A stretch of 26,438 nt of DNA from assembly GCA_947472705.1 (NCBI GenBank), contig CANJDA010000012.1, positions 1 through 26,438 of the forward strand. Direction: 5' to 3'. This document shows positions 15,731-23,629 of the stretch, piece by piece (position 1 is the first letter of the stretch; every line of letters starts with the position of its first letter). The position numbers were made by a program, and so were the translations under genes. The stretch comes from Flavobacteriaceae bacterium (GTDB lineage: Bacteria; Bacteroidota; Bacteroidia; Flavobacteriales; Flavobacteriaceae). Below the pieces are notes generated by a model. That model was not told where the DNA came from, searched no databases, and saw nothing but the letters and a program-made list of their open reading frames with translations.

Positions 15731-16180
15731 TTATTTTTTTCCGTTTTTGAATTTAACTTTTTCCACAACTTGAACTTTTGGAGCGGGTTTCTTATTTTTT
15801 GTGTTAGAAGCTGGCTTCTTTTTAAATTCGGTTTTTGGAGCAGATTTATAATCTGCTTTTGGTTTAGCTGAGATTAGTTCGCCTTTGGCTCGGGTATCAG
15901 AAGTATTTTTTTTAACCGCTTCTTGATTTTGTTTGATAACATCCATAGCGTTTTTCGGATTCTCTTTGGTGCCACGCAAATGAATGACCAATCCATTCAA
16001 AAAGTTGCGTAAAACTTGATCACCACAATCCATGTATTTTGGATGGTCTGCATTTCTAAAAAAAGCTCCAATCTCGGCAGTAGAAATTCTAAAATCTACC
16101 AACTGCATTATTTCTACAATTTGGTCATCGCGTAATTGTAATGCAACTCGAAGTTTTTTAAATATATCGTTGTTGTTCAT
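15731..16180 (-). CDS. DUF1456 family protein with basic C-terminal tail
   Basis: This 149-aa cytoplasmic protein matches the DUF1456 (YehS-type) family over residues 1-75: NNNDIFKKLRVALQLRDDQIVEI, FRISTAEIGAFFRNADHPKYMDCGDQVLRNFLNGL. Enterobacterial YehS has two such units. Here only one is present, and it is most like the second unit; the rest is a low-complexity Lys/Ala/Pro tail (about 80-149) that is probably disordered and may bind nucleic acid. I chose the ATG at 16180 because the longer open frame to 16264 would overlap the upstream esterase gene and lacks family similarity. It lies 10 nt after the esterase stop and is probably the last gene of the three-gene unit. The molecular function is unknown. 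Confidence 0.85.
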   Translation of the reverse strand: MNNNDIFKKLRVALQLRDDQIVEIMQLVDFRISTAEIGAFFRNADHPKYMDCGDQVLRNFLNGLVIHLRGTKENPKNAMDVIKQNQEAVKKNTSDTRAKGELISAKPKADYKSAPKTEFKKKPASNTKNKKPAPKVQVVEKVKFKNGKK

Positions 16181-16190
16181 TATTTGGTTT

Positions 16191-16991
16191 TTAGAATAGC
16201 CAAAGATACGCCTTTTTAAAACTCTCACGCCACAATTTTTCGTTATGCTGTCCTCCTTTAACAATAACTTTTTTGTTTAGTTTATTACATTCACAGCGTT
16301 TTGTGTTTACCCAATGTTCAATGGATTCCATATCGGGAATGACATCAGGATCACCTTCATTGTCACCACAGAGAAAGTAAACTTTGGTTCTAAAGGATTC
16401 CGTTTTTGACATCAACTCGTTCATTGCATCTCGCCCAAACCAAAAAGAAGGGGAGAAGCAACCTATTTTGCCAAATATTTTAGGATATTTTAAAGCAGCA
16501 TAAAACGAAGTTAGCCCACCAAGTGAACTTCCCATAATACAGGTGTTATGAGCATTGGTTTTCGTTCGATAAGTAGCATCTATTTTTGGTTTTAAAGTAC
16601 TTACTATAAAATCTAAGTAGGCATCGGCTTTACCTCCTCCATACTTTTCATTTTTAAAAGGAGTCAATTCTTCTATTCGTTTATTGCCTTCATTTTCAAT
16701 GCCGACAATAATTACCTGAGCTTTAATGCTATCTAACGTTTCGTCTACATTCCATTCACCCACATAGGATGTTTTGGCATCAAAGAGGTTTTGAGCATCA
16801 TGCATATAAATGACAGGATATCTTTTGGTTGAATTGTTATAGCCTATAGGCAAATAAATCCAGATTTTTTTTGTGCTTAGCAGTTGTGGGGCATCAAGAG
16901 TGAATGTTGATACCTGTTTACTAGCAGTACTTTGTTGTGAAAAAGTTTTTCCAAAGACTAATATGAAAAGTAATAATGTTATATTTTTCAA
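16191..16991 (-). CDS. Secreted alpha/beta-hydrolase esterase (putative esterase / Fes-EstA type)
   Basis: This 266-aa exported hydrolase probably cleaves ester bonds of an unknown substrate. A signal peptide (KNITLLLFILVFGKTFSQ) precedes an esterase D-like fold: KKIWIYLPIGYNN, YPVIYMHDAQNLFD, the nucleophile elbow GSSLGG with Ser156, a probable acid near Asp210 (CGDNEGDPD) and His249 (KGGQHNEKLW). The catalytic triad looks complete. Relatives include carbohydrate and siderophore esterases of the PF00756 type. The start codon is TTG at 16991-16989: upstream in frame a TAA appears within five codons without an ATG, and the next internal ATG would delete the signal peptide. The gene follows the Spy-like gene by 20 nt and precedes the DUF1456 gene by 10 nt, so all three are probably one operon. 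Confidence 0.88.
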   Translation of the reverse strand: MKNITLLLFILVFGKTFSQQSTASKQVSTFTLDAPQLLSTKKIWIYLPIGYNNSTKRYPVIYMHDAQNLFDAKTSYVGEWNVDETLDSIKAQVIIVGIENEGNKRIEELTPFKNEKYGGGKADAYLDFIVSTLKPKIDATYRTKTNAHNTCIMGSSLGGLTSFYAALKYPKIFGKIGCFSPSFWFGRDAMNELMSKTESFRTKVYFLCGDNEGDPDVIPDMESIEHWVNTKRCECNKLNKKVIVKGGQHNEKLWRESFKKAYLWLF

Positions 16992-17011
16992 ATTAAAGTA
17001 AGCTTAGCGTC

Positions 17012-17476
17012 TTATTCAACCTCTTTTTCATTGTTTTTGTCTTTTCTTTTCTTTTTGTCATTTTTTCCAACTGCTCTTTCTTCTTTTAAAACCTGGAATT
17101 TTTCTTTTTGAGAAGTGTTAAGATAACTTAGGATATTTTTTTCTGTTTTTTCTTGAATGGCCTTAAGTTCTTTGCTTTTATCTTCTTCTGATATATCCTC
17201 TTTTTTCATTAGGATATCAGTGTTTTTATTACTGGTAAGAATTTCATTTTTGATTGCAATCATTTGGAGATCATCAAGGGTTAAATCTGTTTTTAACTTA
17301 TCCATAATTTTAGCAATCTGAGCATTTTTTTCTTTTTCAATTTGTGCTGCAGTTGGTTTTGAATCGTTGGTTTGTGGGACTCCATTATTTCTTAAAGCAC
17401 CATAATTGTTATTGTATTGTGCAGAAGCGTAAAGTGTAGTTAAAAGTAAACATAGTGTTACTATTCTAATATTCAT
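17012..17476 (-). CDS. Periplasmic Spy/CpxP-like small protein
   Basis: This 154-aa exported protein has a signal peptide (MNIRIVTLCLLLTTLYASAQ) and a highly charged helical body. The motifs LTLDDLQM and LNTSQKEKF resemble the paired LTxxQ motifs of the Spy/CpxP family, whose members are periplasmic chaperone-like or stress proteins. The spacing between the two motifs (about 45 residues, all helix-forming) also fits. The C-terminus is a very basic KNDKKKRKDKNNEKE tail, not typical of E. coli Spy. It is the first gene of the probable unit with the esterase and the DUF1456 gene. The fold assignment is by motif only; a generic secreted coiled-coil protein is the alternative. Confidence 0.65.
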   Translation of the reverse strand: MNIRIVTLCLLLTTLYASAQYNNNYGALRNNGVPQTNDSKPTAAQIEKEKNAQIAKIMDKLKTDLTLDDLQMIAIKNEILTSNKNTDILMKKEDISEEDKSKELKAIQEKTEKNILSYLNTSQKEKFQVLKEERAVGKNDKKKRKDKNNEKEVE

Positions 17477-17496
17477 AAAATTATTATTTATTGAAG

Positions 17497-17529
17497 CAAA
17501 ATTATATTAAAAATTATTTTAGAAATCAA
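17497..17529 (-). promoter_or_regulatory. Promoter of the Spy-like / esterase / DUF1456 unit
   Basis: The minus strand has TAATTTTG (17504-17497), a perfect TAnnTTTG match, with TTG (17529-17527) 22 nt upstream. Transcription would start near 17491, about 15 nt before the start codon. Confidence 0.55.
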
Positions 17530-17587
17530 TTAACTAGTATAATTTCACAAAAAATTATATTTTAGCTAAAAAAATAACAAAAATTAA

Positions 17588-17989
17588 ATGGACAGATACG
17601 AAGAGAAATTGGCATTATTAGCAGAAATGATTGCTTTTTCTGTAGTTGACGGTAGACTTCATGAAAGAGAATATCTGTTTTTAACTATGATAGCAGAAGA
17701 GCTCCAAGTTTCCAAAGATGATTTCAAAGCTTTGTTTCATCAAGAAAATTATCCTATAATTATTAAATCAGAATTTGAACGCATTCAGCAGTTTTACCGA
17801 TTAGCCTTGCTTATGCATTGTGACGGAGTATTGCACGAAAGGGAGCAAATAAAAATTCACGAAATAGGCATTAATATGGGTCTCAACCCACATGCTATAA
17901 AAAGGGTACTGAAAGCAATGGAAGTTTCTCCAACTAAAATGATTTCTCCTGAGTTTTTGCTAGAAGTATTTCAAGAACAGTTAAACTAG
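17588..17989 (+). CDS. TerB-like small acidic protein
   Basis: This 133-aa all-helical cytoplasmic protein resembles the TerB/tellurite-resistance-like fold. Two copies of a DGxLHERE motif stand at 21-28 and 79-86, 58 residues apart, each after a hydrophobic helix (ALLAEMIAFSVV and YRLALLMHC). In TerB-like proteins such acidic repeats bind divalent metal. No other ter genes are nearby, so a role in tellurite resistance is not supported; solitary TerB-like proteins are common and of unknown function. Its stop codon lies 3 nt from the convergent stop of the SGNH-type gene, with no hairpin terminator between. Confidence 0.75.
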   Translation: MDRYEEKLALLAEMIAFSVVDGRLHEREYLFLTMIAEELQVSKDDFKALFHQENYPIIIKSEFERIQQFYRLALLMHCDGVLHEREQIKIHEIGINMGLNPHAIKRVLKAMEVSPTKMISPEFLLEVFQEQLN

Positions 17990-17992
17990 GAA

Positions 17993-19123
17993 TCAATATC
18001 CGTAAACCGTATAATTATTTTTTTTGTGTAATAAGTCGAATTCAAGTTTTTGAATAGTAGCTACCTTATTTAATATAGAGCCAGATTTTAAAATTGTCAA
18101 CAAGCATTTTTGATATGTTACTTCGCCACCATGAAAACCATCAATGGTCTCAAAATCATTAGAACCGCATGATGATATATTTGTTAAATCATGTATTTCA
18201 TACTGGTATTTATCAATAATGGGTTTCACTTTCTGATATATAGATTTCATATAATCATAATGATGACTTTCCTTAAGTTTAATAAATATTTTATTAGGGA
18301 AAGGTGGCAAAATAGCAATAACTCTTATTTTTTTGAGTTTACAATACGCTAATATTTTGTCCAATTCAATAAGTGCTTTATTATTTACAAATGTACCATA
18401 TTCAAAATGTCCTTCCCCCTTTTTTATTCGTTCAAAAGTATTAGCATAATTGAAATCCTCCATAGTTGAATCATTCCGTATTAGTTTGTCTATTTGACCG
18501 CCATAAAAGAAACTGCCATCATTTCTAAATCCGGTATCATTCATAATAGCATTAAGTCCAATTTTTTTAACAGAAGTTTTATCTTCAAATAAAGAGGCAA
18601 AAGAATACTTCCCGGCAAAGATATCTTCATATATTGTTCTATATAATGGGTAAGGTTTTGGATATAAAGTAAAATTATTTCTCCATAAATTTTTGTCTGG
18701 AATTACATTCAAATGATCCCAATTGTCATTAAACATCCATTGATCGAGCCCCAAAATAATATAGTCGGGAAGTTTATTATCGGGTATGTTTTTTAAAAAT
18801 GGCCTGAACTCATTTAACTTTGAAGTCATATATCCTGCATTGTAAAAAGAAGCATCGAACATGTTTTTTCTAAATTGTAATACTCTAGAAGAACCTAAGG
18901 CCCATACCGTTTTTTTTTCATGTGTATTTAGATAATCCCATTTTAAAAAGCCATAATTAATTTCGTTATAGGTATATCCAATAAGGTATTTTTCATTACT
19001 ACTGATAACAGAATCTATTCTATAGAAATTTTCTTTTGATTTCCATAAAATATAGGATGGCACTCCCAAAATAATTAAGAATGGAATAGAAAATAGCAAT
19101 AGTTGTATTAAAAACTTCTTCAT
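17993..19123 (-). CDS. SGNH-type partner protein of the MBOAT acyltransferase (DltD/AlgJ-like role)
   Basis: This 376-aa protein has an N-terminal membrane anchor or signal (KKFLIQLLLFSIPFLIILGVPSYIL, about 3-26) and a large extracytoplasmic domain. It shows SGNH-hydrolase-like signatures: GSSR at 77-80 as block I and a C-terminal DGFH at 328-331 as the Asp-x-x-His block. PDYIILGLDQW and IRVIAILPPFP are the core strands. Proteins of this type work with an MBOAT partner and transfer the acyl group to an extracellular acceptor. The MBOAT gene ends 3 nt upstream, so the two are surely co-transcribed. The acceptor (polysaccharide, glycan or lipid) cannot be told, as no polymer biosynthesis genes are nearby. 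Confidence 0.72.
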   Translation of the reverse strand: MKKFLIQLLLFSIPFLIILGVPSYILWKSKENFYRIDSVISSNEKYLIGYTYNEINYGFLKWDYLNTHEKKTVWALGSSRVLQFRKNMFDASFYNAGYMTSKLNEFRPFLKNIPDNKLPDYIILGLDQWMFNDNWDHLNVIPDKNLWRNNFTLYPKPYPLYRTIYEDIFAGKYSFASLFEDKTSVKKIGLNAIMNDTGFRNDGSFFYGGQIDKLIRNDSTMEDFNYANTFERIKKGEGHFEYGTFVNNKALIELDKILAYCKLKKIRVIAILPPFPNKIFIKLKESHHYDYMKSIYQKVKPIIDKYQYEIHDLTNISSCGSNDFETIDGFHGGEVTYQKCLLTILKSGSILNKVATIQKLEFDLLHKKNNYTVYGY

Positions 19124-19126
19124 AGA

Positions 19127-20575
19127 TTAAAATTGGAAATAAATGAATTGTTGTTTAGAACCGGCAAAATAACATAAGGCTATTATGATGGTATAATACA
19201 TTGCCCATCGGATTGGCTTTGGCCATTTGATGCCTAGTTTTTCGATGGCATACTGCTGCTCCCGGCCTAACCATTCTACAATCAAGAAGAAAATTATTAA
19301 CCAGCCTGTTATGATTGCCTTACCGCTGTCTTCAAAGTGAGGAGCCGTAAATAGTGAAGTTGAAAAAATGGTTTTGATGTAATCAAAAGCTTGAGATATA
19401 GTATTGGAACGAAAGATAATAAAGCCAAAAACAGTCAAACAGAATGTAATGAGAATATGAAAAAATTCTTTTATAGTAGGCAGCTGTTTGCCTTTGGCAA
19501 CTATTTCAAGATTAGTGCGATTGGTCCTAAGAATCACAGAAGGTAAAACATATAAACCATTCAAAAGGCCCCAGACAATATATGTCCAATTTGCACCATG
19601 CCAAAAACCGCTAAGCAAAAAAATAATTAGCACATTCCGAATCTTCTGCCATGTGCCGCCTTTGCTACCACCAAGCGGAATGTATAGATAATCCCGAAAC
19701 CAAGAGGATAACGAAATGTGCCATCTTCGCCAATACTCAGCATTGTCACGCGAAAAATATGGGAAGGCAAAGTTTCGTAACAAGTCGATGCCAAAGAGTT
19801 TGGCAACTCCAATTGCAATGTCGGAATATCCAGAAAAATCTCCATAAATCTGGAATGTGAAAAATAGAGCCCCAATGACAAGTGTACTACCGTTATAGTC
19901 TGCAGAATGATTAAAAATCAAATTTGCAAAAACCGCACAGTTATCAGCTATTACCACTTTTTTAAATATTCCCCATAAAATTTGTTTCAAACCATCGACT
20001 GCTTTGGCATAATCGAACTCTCTTTTCTTTAGAATTTGTGGTAATAAATGGGTGGCTCTTTCAATCGGACCCGCTACTAAAAGAGGAAAAAAGCTAACAA
20101 AAACCGAATAGTTAATGAAGTTTCTTTCAGGTTCTATACGGCCTTTATACAGGTCGATTACATAAGATAATCCGTGAAATGTATAAAAGGATATTCCAAC
20201 TGGTAATACTACCTGCAAGGTGATAAATTCAGCCTTGAAACCAATAAGTGACAATCCGTTAGCAAAAGATTCGGCAAAGAAATTATAGTATTTAAAAACC
20301 GCTAGAAATCCCAAGTTAATTACTATACTGAGCCAAAGCCAGATTAATTTGTTCCTTTGAGATTTGGTTTTGTGAATTTTTAGTCCTAAAGCAAAATCTA
20401 ACAAAGTGGAAAATATGAGTAAAAACAAAAATCTCCAATCCCAACAGGCATAAAAAAAATAACTTGCTACTAATAAAAATAAATTTTGAAACTTTAAATT
20501 TCTATTAGTTACAAACCAATACAATGTAAAAACTACAGGTAAAAATAGTGCAAAGTTGGTTGAGTTAAAGAGCAT
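19127..20575 (-). CDS. MBOAT family O-acyltransferase (AlgI-like)
   Basis: This 482-aa polytopic inner-membrane enzyme passes an acyl group, usually acetyl, across the membrane to an extracytoplasmic partner. The AlgI/DltB subfamily hallmarks are clear: LPVGISFYTFHGLSYVIDLY (125-143), FPLLVAGPIERA (163-174), the FQIYGDFSGYSDIAIG stretch (241-256), RRWHISLSSWFRDYLYIPLGG (283-303) with His286, and FWHGANWTYIVWG (324-336) with the putative catalytic His326. About ten or more hydrophobic segments are visible. The length is typical. It is the first gene of a two-gene unit with the SGNH-type protein downstream; the promoter in the preceding intergenic region is not clear. Confidence 0.94.
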   Translation of the reverse strand: MLFNSTNFALFLPVVFTLYWFVTNRNLKFQNLFLLVASYFFYACWDWRFLFLLIFSTLLDFALGLKIHKTKSQRNKLIWLWLSIVINLGFLAVFKYYNFFAESFANGLSLIGFKAEFITLQVVLPVGISFYTFHGLSYVIDLYKGRIEPERNFINYSVFVSFFPLLVAGPIERATHLLPQILKKREFDYAKAVDGLKQILWGIFKKVVIADNCAVFANLIFNHSADYNGSTLVIGALFFTFQIYGDFSGYSDIAIGVAKLFGIDLLRNFAFPYFSRDNAEYWRRWHISLSSWFRDYLYIPLGGSKGGTWQKIRNVLIIFLLSGFWHGANWTYIVWGLLNGLYVLPSVILRTNRTNLEIVAKGKQLPTIKEFFHILITFCLTVFGFIIFRSNTISQAFDYIKTIFSTSLFTAPHFEDSGKAIITGWLIIFFLIVEWLGREQQYAIEKLGIKWPKPIRWAMYYTIIIALCYFAGSKQQFIYFQF

Positions 20576-20802
20576 AGTTTCTAGCTGTTATTTTTCAATC
20601 GTATAGTTTGAATTTGTATATCCTCGAATTAGTTTTGCCTTACTATTTAGTATTGTTTCATTGTAAATCTAAGATAAATTATACAATTTACAAAAAAAAT
20701 GGTAAATCACTTCTTTACTTTTGATTACATGTTCTTTATATTGTAATCTCAATATAGATAAATGTTTGAGTAAATATTGAAGAATTTGTAGGATGCAAAA
20801 AA
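20576..20802. other. Intergenic region between uvrB and the MBOAT gene
   Basis: This A/T-rich, noncoding stretch contains two overlapping 7-bp inverted repeats: GATTACA (20723-20729) with TGTAATC (20742-20748), and TATATTG (20737-20743) with CAATATA (20750-20756). Neither has a following T-run on the minus strand. A weak -7-like box for the MBOAT gene (minus strand TACGATTG, 20603-20596) is the only promoter hint. Confidence 0.35.
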
Positions 20803-22791
20803 TCAAATTCTATCTTGCAAGGCTTTTATTTCATCTCTTATTTTAGCAGCTTGTATAAAATCTAAATCTTTGGCGGCTTTTTCCATCGCTTTTCTCGATT
20901 CTCTGATTTTTTTTTCAATTTCGGACTTTGATAAATAGAGGCTTTCTGGTTCAGCTGCTTTGGCTAATTTGTCTTCAAAATATTGAGTAGATACGGAGTT
21001 GCTGCTCAAAGCATTGCCCAAACTTTTGTTTAGCGCTTTTGGTTCCAATCCATTCAAAGTATTGTAGGCGGTTTGCTTTTCTCTTCGGTAGTTGGTCTCG
21101 TCTATGGTTTTTTGCATGCTGTTGGTAATTTTATCGGCATACAAAATAGCTTTTCCATTTACATTTCGAGCGGCACGACCTACTGTTTGGGTCAAAGAAC
21201 GATGGCTTCTTAAAAAACCTTCTTTATCAGCATCTAATATTGCTACCAAAGATACTTCTGGTAAATCTAAACCTTCTCTCAATAAGTTAACTCCAATCAA
21301 AACATCAAACAAACCTTTACGCAAATCTTGCATTATTTCTACACGTTCCAAAGTATCTACATCCGAATGTATATATCGGCATCGGATGGAAACTTTGGTT
21401 AAATATTTGGTCAATTCTTCTGCCATTCTTTTAGTCAATGTAGTGACCAAAACCCTTTCATCAGCTTCGCAACGCAATTGAATTTCTTCAATTAAATCAT
21501 CGATTTGGTTTAAACTCGGGCGCACTTCTATAATGGGGTCCAATAATCCTGTTGGGCGAATGACTTGCTCTACATAAATCCCTTCACTTTTTTGCAATTC
21601 GTAATCTGCAGGGGTTGCTGATACATAGACCACTTGGTTTTGCATACTTTCAAATTCCTCAAACTTCAACGGACGGTTGTCCATAGCAGCAGGTAAACGG
21701 AAACCATATTCAACTAAGTTTTCTTTTCTGCTTCTGTCCCCGCCATACATAGCATGTACCTGAGAAATGGTTACATGACTTTCATCTACCACCATCAAAT
21801 AATCATCGGGGAAATAATCTAATAAACAGAACGGTCTTGTCCCAGGTAAGCGACGGTCTAAGTAGCGGGAATAATTTTCAATTCCAGAACAATAACCCAA
21901 TTCGCGTATCATTTCTAAATCAAAATTGGTGCGTTCTTCTAAACGTTTTGCTTCAAGATGTTTGCCTATTTCTTTGAAATAATCCACTTGTTTAACCAAA
22001 TCTTGCTGAATATCCCAAATAGCTGCTTGCAACACATCAGGAGAGGTTACAAACATATTAGCGGGATAAATATTCAGTTTTTCATATTTTTCAAAAACTT
22101 TTGAGGTTTTAGGATCAAAAGCTTCAATTTCTTCAATTTCATCTCCAAAGAAATGCACGCGGAAAGGTTCATCGGCATAACTAGGAAATATTTCAACTGT
22201 ATCACCTTTGATTCTGAAGGTGCCTGGAGTAAACTCAGCTTCGGTTCTAGAATATAAACTTTGAACTAAACGATGGAGTAATTTTGTACGAGAAATGACT
22301 TGATTTTTTTCAATAGAAATCACATTTTTTTGAAACTCGACAGGGTTTCCAATTCCGTATAAACAAGATACTGAAGCCACAACTAAAACATCACGACGTC
22401 CTGATAGGAGCGCAGAAGTGGTGCTTAAGCGCAGTTTTTCTAATTCATCATTGATGGATAAATCTTTTTCGATAAAAACTCCTGTTACAGGAATGTATGC
22501 TTCGGGCTGATAGTAGTCATAGTACGATACAAAATACTGCACCGAATTATTAGGAAAAAATTGTTTGAATTCTGAATATAATTGAGCGGCTAAGGTTTTA
22601 TTGTGTGCCAAAACCAGAGTAGGTTTGTCTACTTCCTGAATGACATTGGCCATTGTAAACGTTTTTCCCGAACCAGTCACACCCAAAAGCGTTTGGTATT
22701 TCTCACCATTATTTAAACCCGAGACTAATTTGTCAATGGCTTGTGGTTGATCACCAGTGGGTTGGTATTCAGATACGACTTGGAATTTCAT
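20803..22791 (-). CDS. uvrB: Excinuclease ABC subunit UvrB
   Basis: UvrB is the damage-verifying helicase-like subunit of nucleotide excision repair. It is loaded by UvrA and then recruits UvrC. The 662-aa product has Walker A GVTGSGKT (37-44), the beta-hairpin region SYYDYYQPEAYIP (89-101), the Walker B/DEAD-type VVDESH (334-339), motif VI QTVGRAARN and a C-terminal UVR coiled-coil (about 627-662), which contacts UvrC. All key parts are intact and the length is normal. It lies downstream of the thiamine pyrophosphokinase gene on the same strand (68-nt gap) and has two -7-like boxes of its own. I find no convincing terminator after it. Confidence 0.98.
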   Translation of the reverse strand: MKFQVVSEYQPTGDQPQAIDKLVSGLNNGEKYQTLLGVTGSGKTFTMANVIQEVDKPTLVLAHNKTLAAQLYSEFKQFFPNNSVQYFVSYYDYYQPEAYIPVTGVFIEKDLSINDELEKLRLSTTSALLSGRRDVLVVASVSCLYGIGNPVEFQKNVISIEKNQVISRTKLLHRLVQSLYSRTEAEFTPGTFRIKGDTVEIFPSYADEPFRVHFFGDEIEEIEAFDPKTSKVFEKYEKLNIYPANMFVTSPDVLQAAIWDIQQDLVKQVDYFKEIGKHLEAKRLEERTNFDLEMIRELGYCSGIENYSRYLDRRLPGTRPFCLLDYFPDDYLMVVDESHVTISQVHAMYGGDRSRKENLVEYGFRLPAAMDNRPLKFEEFESMQNQVVYVSATPADYELQKSEGIYVEQVIRPTGLLDPIIEVRPSLNQIDDLIEEIQLRCEADERVLVTTLTKRMAEELTKYLTKVSIRCRYIHSDVDTLERVEIMQDLRKGLFDVLIGVNLLREGLDLPEVSLVAILDADKEGFLRSHRSLTQTVGRAARNVNGKAILYADKITNSMQKTIDETNYRREKQTAYNTLNGLEPKALNKSLGNALSSNSVSTQYFEDKLAKAAEPESLYLSKSEIEKKIRESRKAMEKAAKDLDFIQAAKIRDEIKALQDRI

Positions 22792-22846
22792 TTGTAATTT
22801 TGTTAAATGATGTTAGTTTGATTCAATTTTTTATGAAGTAGCTATA

Positions 22847-22862
22847 CAAAGTTACAAAGTTA
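22847..22862 (-). promoter_or_regulatory. Tandem -7 boxes upstream of uvrB
   Basis: The minus strand reads TAACTTTG twice in direct succession (22862-22855 and 22854-22847), each a perfect TAnnTTTG. The first overlaps the thiN stop codon. No -33 TTG stands at the usual distance. The implied leader is about 50 nt. Confidence 0.45.
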
Positions 22863-23522
22863 GTCCCAGCATTCCATTAGTAATAAATCGCCTTTAGTAT
22901 GCGTAATAGAAACTAGGCCATCAGTGTTTACATGATTGCTACTTCCCGTTCGGTAGCCAATAGTTAAATCTTCATTTTTTAAAGAATAATAAAGATTTTG
23001 AGTGGTGATACCTGATACTTTTCCAATCGGAATTAAGGAAAGAATTGTATTAGCGGTATACCATTTTTCAAATTTATTGCCTAATAAAAATACTTTTGAA
23101 TGGTCATCAAGAATCACAATTTTCAATTTATCTCTGTAAGCCACAATATTAGTCAGATTGGTAATGGTATGATCGGCACGTTTTCCTGTCGCCCATATAA
23201 CATTGGCGGCTTTGTGTCCTTTTTCAATAAGATAATCAAAAGCTTTTTCTAAGTCGGTTTTGTCTTGATTAGGAGTATGTACAATTTCTAAAGGAAATTG
23301 TTTTTCTTTATAATAATCGGCATCAAAACCTCTATCGAAATCACCTAATAACACATCTACTTTTATTCCTAATTCTAAAACTCTTTCAATAGCCGAATCT
23401 AAAACAATTACCAAAGGTGACCATTCTAATAATTGCCCTAATAATTCTGAGCTACAAGCTTCTCCATTGGCAATAATTAAAGCTGGTTCTTGGTCGTCGC
23501 GAACGATATGATGTGATGACAT
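22860..23522 (-). CDS. thiN: Thiamine pyrophosphokinase
   Basis: This cytoplasmic enzyme transfers pyrophosphate from ATP to thiamine, giving thiamine diphosphate. The 220-aa product has the family motifs in order: ALIIANGE, LLGDFD (58-63), QDKTDLEKAFDYL (86-98), the WATGKRADHTITNL segment (110-123, corresponding to the TGGRxDH motif) and GYRTGSSNHV near 190-198 in the thiamine-binding C-terminal domain. The length is typical. It follows the DUF4249 gene on the same strand, but a long inverted repeat lies directly in its leader. No TPP riboswitch is visible upstream. The sister name thiN/tnr is used variably; the enzymatic call is firm. Confidence 0.92.
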   Translation of the reverse strand: MSSHHIVRDDQEPALIIANGEACSSELLGQLLEWSPLVIVLDSAIERVLELGIKVDVLLGDFDRGFDADYYKEKQFPLEIVHTPNQDKTDLEKAFDYLIEKGHKAANVIWATGKRADHTITNLTNIVAYRDKLKIVILDDHSKVFLLGNKFEKWYTANTILSLIPIGKVSGITTQNLYYSLKNEDLTIGYRTGSSNHVNTDGLVSITHTKGDLLLMECWD

Positions 23523-23533
23523 TATGAATGATG

Positions 23534-23608
23534 ATTTTAGATTTCAGAATGAAAGTGTAAATTTAGTAATATTGTTTCACTTAGTTCCTAACTTCTGAAA
23601 TCTAAAAT
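23534..23608. repeat. 16-bp perfect inverted repeat with 43-nt loop in the thiN leader
   Basis: ATTTTAGATTTCAGAA (23534-23549) is the exact reverse complement of TTCTGAAATCTAAAAT (23593-23608). An outer pairing, ATGAATGA (23524-23531) with TCATTCAT (23618-23625), brings the structure to 2 nt from the thiN start codon. It lacks a T-run on the minus strand, so it is not a simple terminator. It may be a leader hairpin or a dispersed palindromic element. Confidence 0.75.
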
Positions 23609-23629
23609 GGTTACTCTTCATTCATATAT

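Noticed and set aside
17588..17989. Tellurite-resistance operon
   Set aside because: Only a TerB-like protein is present; there is no terA, C, D, E or Z gene, so resistance cannot be claimed.
21092..21481. 129-aa open frame antisense to uvrB
   Set aside because: It is covered by conserved uvrB helicase motifs on the other strand; low-quality composition and no promoter.
23523..23629. TPP riboswitch upstream of thiN
   Set aside because: I looked for the THI-box features (CTGAGA and the ACC...GATCTGGATAATACC-like arm) and found none; the structure present is a simple long hairpin.
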